A stretch of 64,000 nucleotides of DNA, taken from positions 660,739-724,738 of the forward strand of contig BJOX01000260.1 of assembly GCA_009731375.1 (NCBI GenBank), written 5' to 3'. Below are positions 18,563 through 27,659 of this stretch, piece after piece. Under the pieces are notes generated by a model. That model saw only the letters and a program-made list of their open reading frames with translations. It was not told where the DNA came from and did not search any database. Source of the stretch: Paulinella micropora. Its lineage: Eukaryota > Cercozoa > Imbricatea > Euglyphida. Within the stretch, counting starts at the first letter, position 1. The number at the start of each line of letters is the position of its first letter. The position numbers and the translations under genes are program-made.

Positions 18563-20305
18563 ATGGCCTGCACTTGCCTGCACTGGATGCGTTTGCTGTG
18601 TGTCTTGGGGCTGGCACAACAGGCGGCGTCTCAGGCGCACGCCGGGACAAAGGAATGCCCGTTGACTTTGTGCCAGCCAGGCACAAGGCCGCGCTGCCTC
18701 GATCCAACCAAGCCTTTGAACGAATGCGGCGTAGGAGACGAGGGCAGCTGGAAAGCGGCACCTTGCATCTGTGTAGTCGACAGGGGCGGGGACTTCCCGC
18801 TTTTTGTTTCTCCCTACACAGTGTCGCTGGCCCTTGAGTTAAATGCGGGACAGCTTGCAGACACAAGCATTGTTGTGCCAGACGGCTGTGAGCTAAACGT
18901 CTCCCTGGCGCTCATGAGCGAAGCGCAGGAGGCTCGCTTTAGTAGTCAGGGCCTGCTAGGCGCCTGCGCAAACTGGCTAGAACAGCTCGACGAGAACGAG
19001 CAAGCGGCCATCAACGACTCTTGGACCTTGGGAGGTGGCCACATTAACAACAGCTGTGTGTACCGATTTGCACAGCACGCGCAGTACGTTACCCTCAGGC
19101 ATCGCTCGGTGCTCCCCTGCCCCGGCGACAGCGGCAGCACGTTCTTGGTTATATCCTACGAAGGGCTCATGCAGGATGCGCAAGCTGCCACCAAATGCAG
19201 ATACTTGCACGTTGAGATCAGCGAGCCCCGCTGGCTTTACGCGGACAACTCGTCGGCAGTGCACTGCGCCTCGCTCCGGCCCCCCCTCAATTTCAGTGCA
19301 TCGGGCAGACAGCGCTACCCATTGTTCGAACAGTGTTCCGACGAGAGCGGCCTGTTCGACGGCAGCTCTAGCTCTAGCTCAGGCGTGACTGGCTTGACAC
19401 CAGTGGGTTGTCTAGCAGACAAGTGTTTACCAGGCAGCACATCTTTCTGCCTGCGGCCGGACACAAAGGTAACTGAATGCGATTGGGACTCGTGCAGTTG
19501 CCTAATTTCGGGAGCGGCCTCTTTGGTGTACGGGAGACAGGACGACACAGGTTGGCACCAAGATTGGATTGAAAGTTGGACCACGCGGCTTTCCTTGCTG
19601 CTTCCCTCCGGTCGACGTGTTGAGACGCGTTGGAGGCTAGCGGTGGGCTGCGACATGCAAGTCCAAGTCTATGTCGAACAGGTAACGGCAGGCCCTACGC
19701 CACTGATTGCTCCCTACCAAAGCGCACGAGTGGGATGGTGTGCCAAAGGAGCGGACGACGACGAGTTTAAGCATACTCTGGGGGCTATGTACTTTTTTAG
19801 CCAGCCATATGAATCCACTCTTGATGATTCGTATAGCTACGGGAGTTCGTATTGTTTCTATGGGCGCTGGGATCATGACGTGACTTTGCGGCAGCGCGTG
19901 GAGCGCCCCTGCACCGGCGGGGAACAGGAGAGCCCCGTCTACCTAAACATCCAATTTCACGCCTGGTTTCCTTACGAGGGAACTGACGATTGCTTGCGCC
20001 TTGACATCAGCGACACGTTTGCGCTGGACAACTGCACCCAGCCGTTGCAGGGCTTCAGCACGCCCTCGTGGGCTAGGTCGTACCAAGTGTACGGGGGCTG
20101 CGAGGACCTATGGGCACGAAACACGACGACGACGACGACGACGACGACATCAACCGCACACCCCGTGCCGCCCCCGAGCACTAAACCCCCCGCTGCGACA
20201 ACGACGACGACGTTGGCAGCAAGCTCGGCGACCCCGCGCCTTTTCCGCAGCAGCAGCCCAGCCTGCATCTGGCTAGTAGGCTTGTTAGTACTGTGGCACG
20301 CATGA
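18563..20305 (+). CDS. Cys-rich tandem-domain surface glycoprotein (paralog B)
   Basis: Intact frame of 580 codons. Signal peptide MACTCLHWMRLLCVLGLAQQ. Two Cys-rich domains follow. The first begins CPLTLCQPGTRPRC and has VTLRHRSVLPC. The second begins CLADKCLPGSTSFC and has VTLRQRVERPC, LRLDISDTF and YQVYGGCEDLW. They share the layout of paralog A. A poly-Ser linker separates the domains. A (Thr)n/Pro stalk and a C-terminal hydrophobic tail (ACIWLVGLLVLWHA) suggest a GPI or membrane anchor. Several N-x-S/T sites. The start at 18563 is chosen because it places the signal peptide first. Function unknown; a displayed virion or cell-surface protein is inferred. Confidence 0.75.
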   Translation: MACTCLHWMRLLCVLGLAQQAASQAHAGTKECPLTLCQPGTRPRCLDPTKPLNECGVGDEGSWKAAPCICVVDRGGDFPLFVSPYTVSLALELNAGQLADTSIVVPDGCELNVSLALMSEAQEARFSSQGLLGACANWLEQLDENEQAAINDSWTLGGGHINNSCVYRFAQHAQYVTLRHRSVLPCPGDSGSTFLVISYEGLMQDAQAATKCRYLHVEISEPRWLYADNSSAVHCASLRPPLNFSASGRQRYPLFEQCSDESGLFDGSSSSSSGVTGLTPVGCLADKCLPGSTSFCLRPDTKVTECDWDSCSCLISGAASLVYGRQDDTGWHQDWIESWTTRLSLLLPSGRRVETRWRLAVGCDMQVQVYVEQVTAGPTPLIAPYQSARVGWCAKGADDDEFKHTLGAMYFFSQPYESTLDDSYSYGSSYCFYGRWDHDVTLRQRVERPCTGGEQESPVYLNIQFHAWFPYEGTDDCLRLDISDTFALDNCTQPLQGFSTPSWARSYQVYGGCEDLWARNTTTTTTTTTSTAHPVPPPSTKPPAATTTTTLAASSATPRLFRSSSPACIWLVGLLVLWHA

Positions 20306-20782
20306 TTCTTTTTGTTTTTTTTTCCGGTTTTTTCATTTCATCAAGACACAAATAAAAGTCAAAATTGTTAGTCAGGTTTTAGGTTTTTGTCAGCTGTCAA
20401 GGTGGCACAGCTTTATGCTCAAATTTAGAAGCAACACCTGCACGGCCGTGGAATAAGAAAAAGGAACAAGGATGTTTTATTTTTCCCTGCCCCTCCGGAC
20501 CGGTACAGGATTTGAAGCACGAGGTCCTCGTGTCCATGAATAACATAAAACTCCGAGTTATTCCTAGCCCGGGAAGTCGCGGGGGAAAGGGGAAAACGGG
20601 GGGAAGGGGAAGGGGAGGAGGGGGGGGGGGGNNNNNNNNNNCCCCCCCCATTTTTTCCCCGCCCCCCGTTTTTTCCCCGTCCCCCGTTCCCTCCCCTCGC
20701 ACCCCCTTCTTCCCCTCCTCATTCCTTCCCCATAAAATTAAGTTTGAGACTGCTTTTGCGCAACCCTCCCCCACGCACGGAC
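20306..20782. other. Intergenic region with poly(A) motifs, G-run, 10-N gap and C-run
   Basis: AATAAAAGTC at 20351-20360 is a plausible poly(A) signal for glycoprotein B. A block at about 20459-20492 (GAACAAGGATGTTTTATTTTTC...) recurs at 34126-34157. Then come a G-rich tract, a 10-N gap at 20632-20641, and a C-rich tract. No gene is supported. Confidence 0.6.
20666..20763 (+). promoter_or_regulatory. Shared upstream cassette, copy B (before primase)
   Basis: Second copy of the ~100-bp cassette at 18443-18541, ending with CATAAAATTAAGTTTGAGAC and TGCTTTTGCGCAAC 20 bp before the primase ATG. Two unrelated genes sharing this block supports a promoter role. Confidence 0.55.
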
Positions 20783-21853
20783 ATGGCGCAGGCACGCGCC
20801 GCGGCGCGCAGAGTCATTCTCACGCGGGGGCTGCCCAGGCCTGTCACTCTGTTCGAGTCGGGCGGGCCTCAGTCTTTTCCATCAGAGGCTAGCTTTGCCC
20901 ATGGCAAGGCCCACAACCACAGCTTTTTTTACAAGCTCATGCTCCCCCCCGCCCCAGACGCGCAAGGACGCCCCGGCCTGTCCGAGCGCCATCTGTTTGG
21001 CTCCAGCCCCGACCCCAGGACCTTTTACGAAGACATCTACCGCTGCGTCAACCCGATGGAGCGCAGCTTCTTCGTCATCATACAGGGGCAGACTTCCCTC
21101 TACCTCGACTTGGAGTGGTACTCGCGCGGAGCAGACCCTAGCGCCGAGCGGCGTCTGCACGCCCTGCAGGGCGCCGTGCGCGCGTCTCTTGCCCGGTTCG
21201 GCCTAGCCTCGGCTGGCGCCGACGAAATGCATACCATTAATCTAGGCAGACCTTGTGGCGACGGCTGGTACAAAAACTCGTTCCACGTCGCCTTTCCCAA
21301 CGTTGTCTTTGACAGCGTCCACGACGCAGGGGCTTTCGTCAAACACTGGCTCATGCAACGAACATCCAACCTCGCCAGCGGCTACGGCTCACGCCCGACG
21401 CCCGCAGAGAGCCTGCCCCCCGGCCTCTGCGGAACAGCTGCTTCCACGCGCACGCAGGACCTCCGCTGCCCCACGGGAAGCAGCACGACCAGCCCGCCGC
21501 TCTGGCGCGGGCCTCCAGAACACGGCAGCGCGCCTACGGTGACTGGAGACGCCAGCGTGCCTACAGTCACCACCACGTCTTCGTCGCCGACCACCACCAG
21601 CACACTGACGACGAGCCCGCTAGCACAGGCTGTAGAAATACAAGCTGGTGTCGCTAGTGAGCTGAGTGATCTGATCCTCGAGCTTCGCATCGACACTAGC
21701 TCGGATTTTTACAAACATCCCAAGAACACAGGCCACATGATCGACCCTGCTGTATACACCAAAAACCGCTTCTGGCGCTTGCCAGGCTCACAGAAAGTAC
21801 CCGACCTCCTGCGCGCCGGGGCGCAGCCGCATCCTTTGCCCAGCTACGAATAA
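20783..21853 (+). CDS. Archaeo-eukaryotic primase (PrimPol-like) domain of primase-helicase
   Basis: Synthesises primers for replication. AEP motifs are visible: DLE (D109/E111 in SLYLDLEW), SFH (166-168 in KNSFHVAF), and the third acidic motif with Arg/Lys (D321 in MIDPAVYTKNRFWRLPGSQK). A Ser/Thr/Pro-rich unstructured insert (residues ~195-285) splits the domain. ATG 20783 is preceded by the shared promoter cassette. A TAA at 21851-21853 ends the frame, but the same frame reopens at once into the zinc motif and helicase, with only this one stop between them. The intact ancestor was probably a single primase-helicase polypeptide; here a nonsense mutation (or readthrough) separates the parts. 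Confidence 0.8.
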   Translation: MAQARAAARRVILTRGLPRPVTLFESGGPQSFPSEASFAHGKAHNHSFFYKLMLPPAPDAQGRPGLSERHLFGSSPDPRTFYEDIYRCVNPMERSFFVIIQGQTSLYLDLEWYSRGADPSAERRLHALQGAVRASLARFGLASAGADEMHTINLGRPCGDGWYKNSFHVAFPNVVFDSVHDAGAFVKHWLMQRTSNLASGYGSRPTPAESLPPGLCGTAASTRTQDLRCPTGSSTTSPPLWRGPPEHGSAPTVTGDASVPTVTTTSSSPTTTSTLTTSPLAQAVEIQAGVASELSDLILELRIDTSSDFYKHPKNTGHMIDPAVYTKNRFWRLPGSQKVPDLLRAGAQPHPLPSYE

Positions 21854-21925
21854 TTTCTAGTGCACGCACCCAATCACTCTCCACGCGGACCCGCTACAGT
21901 CTACGTTCCAGCCGGTGCCATACCA

Positions 21926-22000
21926 CCCGGGGCCAGCCATGCTGGCCCCCGAGCCCCCCCTGCTCCCCTTTCCAGCACGCGCCAGCGGGCTGGGCAGCGG
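21926..22000. repeat. Diverged palindromic element in primase-helicase
   Basis: CCCGGGGCCAGCCATGCTGG...GAGCCCCCCCTGC...CCAGC.CGCGCCAGCGGGCTGGGCAGC matches the RPB2 palindromes, but the right terminal arm is missing and the left is altered. Inserted in frame between the AEP and zinc parts. Confidence 0.6.
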
Positions 22001-23770
22001 CTTGGACAGCGTGCTGTTCCGCCCGCCATCATTCACGAACAGCAACGGCTTATTCTCAAGAAGCTTAGGTTGCTGCTGGCGGAGTGGGGTGACAGAACCT
22101 CCCAAGTTTCGGTTCAGCAGGACCCACAAACTGGCAATCAACTCTTTGTAGTTAGAACTGCCCGTGATAAGCAAGGACGTCTGTGCCTTTTCCACGAAGT
22201 TCAGCGCAGACGACGCCGCGGCGCGAGGACCAACGCCGATGGGAGCGATAGCGTCGCTACCACCGCCGCGGATGATGAGCAGAACAAATGCATGTTCCAC
22301 AAGAAAAACAATGCATTCTTGTATCTAGGAGTGGGCGGAAACGTTTTCTACCGATGCCATGGCACGCGCTGCCGCGCAGCGCACAATTGGGCCCAGCAAT
22401 CGGTCCTGATCTGCAACCTGTTTGCGCCTTGGGCAGAGCAACGCGACCGGCTGCTAGCATCCTCCAGCGGCTCTTCTTCCAGCAGCTCGTCTTCTTCTTC
22501 TTCTTCCAGCAGCTCTAGCAGCAGTTCTAGCAGTTCTAGCAGCAGCTCTTCCAGCTGCTCCTCCAGTAGCTCCGCTGCTGACCACGACGAGCCCGCCGAC
22601 GACGAATCACCTGTTGCCAATCATGATGACAGGATGAGCGACACAGACGACGGAGACCACACGACCGACGATGACGATGATGCTGCTGCTACTACGACAG
22701 ACAGCGCTGCTGCCAGCAACTCCTCCTCCTCCTCCTCCTCCTCCTCGCCCTCCTCCTCCTCGCCCTCTTCTTCGTCGTCCTCGTTCATGCCTCGCGAGGA
22801 CGAAGACGAGGAACCAGTTTTGGATGACACAGCGCGGGCTCAGATACAAGATGGGGCGGGAGAGCTCGATGCCTTTGAGCGAACCGAGCTAGAGAAACAG
22901 CTATTGCCCCATCTTGTATCAGAGTACTTCGGTGACTTGCAGAGACTCCTGCACGAGGCGGGCTGGCCTGAACACTGCTACAATGCCCTAGAGCACATCC
23001 AGGTTGCAGGTTCGCTTAAAGATCCCTCTGTGTCCTCTTCATTGTCGTCTGCAACACAGGCGGCGGAACCAGCAGACGACGACGACGACGAAGACGACAA
23101 TGAAGAGAACATAGAACACGGCCAGCAAGACAACGCAGGACCCGACGAAGGAGAAGAAGAGGCGGCAGGGCAGGACAACGGCCCGAGTAGTGGTATTGCG
23201 CGGGCTGCACAATACCACTACTCCGATATCTTCACACTCCCGTGCCCTGACTGCACGGACGCGACCCGGCGCATATGCCGCGATGATTACGCCTTCTGGC
23301 TTCAGAATTGCGCGGCCTGTGAGGCCAAGGAAAAAGAGATCAAGGCGGAGCCTGGGCGACCACCCAGGTGCAAAAAGCGTCGCCTGGCCGACCCGCCCAC
23401 CCGCTGCCGACGGCCAGAGCTACCCCCCGACGCGTCCGCATCCGACATCGCTGAAGCCGAGCTGCGCGCACAAAAGCAGGGCGGTTTCCGCTTTCTCTTT
23501 CCACATTACGAGAACCAGGTCTACGAGGGCGGAGAGCAAGCACACGACTTTGGGAGGGACCCAGAGGCTATGACAGTGGAATATGATTCGCGCTGGGTGC
23601 GCAAGTTAGCCCTGCCCGAAGGCACTCGACTGGTCTTTCTGCGCGCTTGTATGGGGACCGGAAAAACAGAGGCGTTAGCCCGCCTTCTGCTCGGTATCGA
23701 GGGTCACAACCCAGACGACTTCTTCTCCGCGCAAGAGATACAAGCCCTGTCCAAGCTGCGCCGCTCTCGG

Positions 23771-23826
23771 GACCGCGCGTTCCGCTGTCTCATGATAGGA
23801 CCGCGCGTTCCGCTGTCTCATGATAG
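23771..23826. repeat. 28-bp tandem duplication in helicase gene
   Basis: Two perfect adjacent copies beginning GACCGCGCGTTCCGCTGTCT (23771 and 23799). The duplication length (28, i.e. 1 mod 3) equals the frame change from the Walker A frame to the motif Ia/II frame. Confidence 0.95.
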
Positions 23827-26030
23827 GCCCCCGAATAACTTTCAACGCCAGCCTGCACCACCGACTGGAGCTGGCGTTGAAACAGGCAGGCATCAAGATT
23901 GACTTCTACCAGGACCTGGCCAAAAAATCAAGCAAACACGACCCTCACAAAGTCGTGTACCAGTATGAATCATTACACAAGCTCATCGGCAAAGCCCCGT
24001 TCGACTTAGTGGTACTGGACGAGAGCGAATCCACTCTCTTTAACGTCACTGCCGGGCTATGCAAAGGAAACCTCAACCAGAAAAATGCTCTTATGTTCGC
24101 ACGCGTGCTTCAAAGCAGTCTCTGTGTCCTAGCGATGGATGCTTTCTTAGGCCAGAAAACCATTCGCGTTCTACAGGAAATCATCAACTCGCCCTCCGTG
24201 GTTGACGAGTTCAACCGCGGAGGGCGCGCCACGCCCCAAAACACCATCTTCTACATAAATACACACACTCAGCACATGCCAAGAAAGACCTTCATCCACC
24301 GCGTCTCCAAGAGCATTCACCGAGCCCTTGAGCTCGCTCTCTCCCGAGGAGAACGCGTTGCCATTGCACACGGCACGAAGCGCCACGCCCGCCTGCTCAA
24401 ACGCAAACTCAAGGCCAAATTTCTGGGCATCAAGGTCCTGATCTACCACCAAGGCAGCGACAGGCTCTCGGATTTCCAGCGCGCGCACAAACAGATAGTC
24501 CAAGAATGGATGAAAGTAGATGTCGTGATCTTCACCAGCGTGCTCACCGTGGGCTTTGATTTTTCTGCTCAGTATTTCTCGGCGATGTTTAGCTACATCA
24601 GTAACAACCAAGTGCCCATGCTCAACTACATTCAAATGGCAGGACGAGTGAGGTTTCTCCGGCACAACTCGTGGCACATTTGTGTCTCCCGACCCAAAAG
24701 CCACTCTACCAGGGGTCCCGACACCCTGGCCCAAATCCGCAAGAGCATCGACCGCGAAGAAAAGCACACCGTGGCAACTGAGAAATTCTACGGAGTTCAC
24801 ACCGATTGGGCTGCCGACACTCTCACAGCAGACAACATGCACTGGCGCAAAGCAGATGGCTGGCTGGCACTCTGTGCTTCTTACAACACACTTGCAGCTG
24901 CACGAAGCCGAAACCACGCACTGCGTGAGCTTCTCTGGTTTCTCAAACAAATGGGGATTCACACACCCGCGTTTGTGGACTACTCCAAGCTTCGCCTCCC
25001 GCCTGCCAAGGCTCGGCACGACTTCTTGCTGGAAGATCACCTACAAGGGACCGCGCAAACACCCGAGGAAAGTAAGCAGCAGGACGCGCGGAGAGAAGCT
25101 GCCAAAACGGAGCAGGCAGAGGTAGTACAAAGCCTGCGCGCTGCCAAGGACCAACGCACGGAGAGCCGCACAGCAGCCTACAACGCGCGGCACCAACAGC
25201 CCGTGACAGAGTCTGACCCGGCCAGTGAAAACCAAGAGCAAGAGGAGGAGGAGGACTTACTGACACAAGAGCAGATCGCGGGAGAAGCCAAGCGTCTGTC
25301 CAGCGGACTTCTGAACGAGGAGGAGCGCACTCTCCGTTCCAGTAACCCAGAAGTCGCACAGGAACTGCACGTTGACAAGAAGGCTCTGTTCGCTTTTGCG
25401 GTCGCGTTTCCCAACTTACGACCAGACTGGGACACGGTACGAGAGTGCGAACGGACAGACTTTGCCTCCCGCTGCCGTCTGCTCAAGCTCCTACGAGAAT
25501 TCAATCTGCATGAGATATGCCAGCAAGAGCACAAACCAGGCAGCTTCGTTGCTCTCTTCGATCAGCACAAAGTCATCCTGCCCGTCGCGACGGCTGTTGC
25601 TAGTCTTCTTAGAGCACTTAGCCTAGACATACAAAGAGGGACCCAGCCCGAGGGACTCCAATTGACAACGCTTGAACTAAATCTGCCAGCAATCACGAGT
25701 TGTCTGCGTCGGATACTGGAGACGCTGCCGCGAATCGTAGCAAAGTGGAAACCAAGTCGTTATGTCACCGAGCTGCTCCAAGCCTGTCCGCACAAGTCTC
25801 TGCCTGCTCAGCACGCAATTAGCCAAAGCGGACTCGTCCTTCGAGCTATGTTGCCCTGCCAGCTAGTTCGCATGGTAAACCCGGGGCGTCGTGATGGGCA
25901 ATTTAGGGACAGTGGAGAGACCTTCGCAAAATATGAACTAAAACCCGATCTGTTACAAGGCATAGATGCCTTTCGGATTGCAGAGGAATGCACACTGTTA
26001 GCTTATCCACCCATAGGTGATTACCAGTGA

Positions 26031-26820
26031 TTAAACACCAAGGCACGGTACAGCAAGCTGTATCTGTACCTTCACTAGCCCCCCCCCTCCCCCCACCCTT
26101 TCTTCACGCCTTTTTGCAGGGAAAACAGTACACCCAGGCTGCTTTCTTTTTGTGTCATTAAATAACGTTCTCCTTTGAGCTTTCAGATACAAAAGAAAGG
26201 GAATTCACTAGATCTCTTCATGCGCAGAATATCCGCCGTGTTTCCCGGTGCGTGCACCGGAATGTGCCGTCTTTTGGGGCAGACAGTCTTTTCCGCCGCT
26301 ATTCCCGGGGGGGAGGATTTGAGCACAAAACAAAAAACAAGAAGATATATATATTAATGCTTTTTGGGGGACATGAGGGGAGGGGGCGCAGGGGCATACT
26401 GCCCTTTTCCCGCGTACTATTGCCGTTTTTTGCGTACGCAAAAAACGCTGAATTTTCTTCCGCGGAGAAAGAGAGTGCATGCGCAGAAATCCGTCGTGTT
26501 TCCCGGTGCGTGCACCGGAATCTGCCGTCTTTTGGGGCAGACAGTCTTTTCCGCCGCTATTCCCGGGGGGAAGGATTTGAGCACAAAACAAAAAAACAAG
26601 AAGATAGAAATATTAATGCTTTTTGGGGGACATGAGGGGGGGGGGGCGCAGGGGCATACTGCCCTTTTCCCGCGTACTATTGCCGTTTTTTGCGTACGCA
26701 AAAAACGCTGAATTTTCTTCCGCGGAGAAAGAGAGTGCATGCGCAGAAATCCGCCGTGTTTCCCGGTGCGTGCACCGGAATCTGCCGTCTTTTGGGGCAG
26801 ACAGTCTTTCCGCTTTGTGC
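26031..26820. repeat. ~260-bp tandem repeat (2.3 copies) with palindromes, candidate replication origin
   Basis: Units start at about 26221, 26480 and 26741 (the last partial, to ~26810). Each contains a near-palindrome CCGGTGCGTGCACCGG, a GC-rich box CCGCCGCTATTCCCGGGGGG, an A/T stretch (AAGATATATATATTAATGC in unit 1), a G-rich tract, and a perfect 20-bp palindrome TTTTTTGCGTACGCAAAAAA. Short frames through it are repeat shadows. Tandem palindromes and A/T tracts just downstream of an origin-binding-type helicase gene suggest an origin, but that is inference. 26031-26220 holds a C-run and nothing else recognisable. Confidence 0.6.
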
Positions 26821-27510
26821 AACTTTTGTTTTCGTTTTTCTGCGGGAGTTGAATGTGTACGCTCGGGCCGGAAGATGCACTACTTCGCGCCCCAGCGGAA
26901 AGGAATGCTTATGTCTAGATCTCCCGCGACTGGCATTTTGCCAGGCCATCTCTGCTAAATCCCTGCAAAACATGTAGGGGCGCAGGAAAACTCGCACAGG
27001 GGCGTGCCCTGTGCGAGTGCCGAGACGGCACTCGATGTAGGCCAGCTTCTCCGACGTTCGGAATTCTTTGAATACACAAGTTAGCCACATCGGGCATTAT
27101 CACGCGTTTGCGCAGGGTCTGCGAGTCGGAGGTCCTTTTTGGTAGGTAGTGCGTCTATCTTTTCTAAGCTTTCTATGCGCCTTTTGTTCTTGTGTGCCGG
27201 GGTGTGGAGGGGGGCGCCCCCCCCCCCCTCTCTCTCTTGCGTGGGGTGTGCGCGCGCTGGGTACTGGTGTGTGTCACAGGACAGAAAAAGTCTGCGTTCG
27301 CTTTTTCATAAAGCGCTGTTCCCGCTCTTTTCAAAAGAATTAAAAAAAATCATGCTTTATTCACTGACAATCGCCGGGTTTGGTCCCTAGTATTCTATCG
27401 TGCAAGCGTCTGCAAGTTTGAATACTGACTTGTCCTGCAGGGTGTCGGGCACGAGTTTTATACAGTAAAAATGTTAGACTGCTTGCTTCGGTTCGCCTGT
27501 CAGAACGTTA
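26820..27510 (-). pseudogene. Decayed copy 1 of HNH-endonuclease locus
   Basis: Fragments matching the intact copy: an N-terminal piece whose start codon has become ATA (around 27140-27170, IDALPTKKDLRLAD); a middle piece (VFKEFRTSEKLAY...FLRPYM..., 26850-27090); and a C-terminal domain piece (LVPDTLQDKSVFKLADACTIEY then stop, 27385-27460). The HNH core is deleted. Confidence 0.6.
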
Positions 27511-27659
27511 TCGATTTACGCTCTTGCCTCCAGCCACACAAGGGTCCGCTGCGCGTAAGTANNNNNNNNNNTGCTGCACGTAAGTAAAAATCCTTTTCAT
27601 AAAGCGCTGTTTTCGCTCCTTTCAAACGAATTCGATAAAAATGCATGGTTTATTCACTG

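Larger units (their letters stand above)
21860..26030 (+). pseudogene. UL9-like SF2 helicase with primase zinc motif, frameshifted by a 28-bp duplication
   Basis: Continues in the primase frame. It has a C-x2-H...C-x4-C primase zinc motif (CMFHKK...YRCHGTRC, ~22288-22375) as in PrimPol/UL52 C-termini, then long poly-Ser and acidic linkers. A superfamily 2 helicase resembling herpesvirus origin-binding protein follows: Walker A MGTGKT (23651-23668), motif Ia-like LMIGPR, VVYQYESLHKL, motif II LDESES (24015-24032), motif V TVGFDFSAQ and motif VI QMAGRVR (24634-24654). A 28-bp direct duplication at 23771-23826 shifts the frame by +1 after Walker A. The C-terminal ~215 residues (from ~25380) are homologous to the C-terminus of the HNH protein at 27660-29055. 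Predicted role: origin unwinding and priming. This copy looks non-functional unless corrected. Confidence 0.8.

Noticed and set aside
18231-18665. Possible small secreted protein upstream of glycoprotein B
   Set aside because: Hydrophobic start, but the frame runs into the G/C palindrome and overlaps the shared promoter cassette.
20397-20600. tRNA-like or small RNA gene near 20.5 kb
   Set aside because: A few short stems can be drawn, but no cloverleaf with a TTCRANNY-type arm.
22440-22600. Poly-Ser region as a separate gene
   Set aside because: It is an in-frame linker between the zinc motif and helicase of the primase-helicase gene.
26208-26740. Small ORFs on both strands repeated every ~260 bp
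   Set aside because: They follow the tandem repeat and contain its palindromes; no independent coding character.
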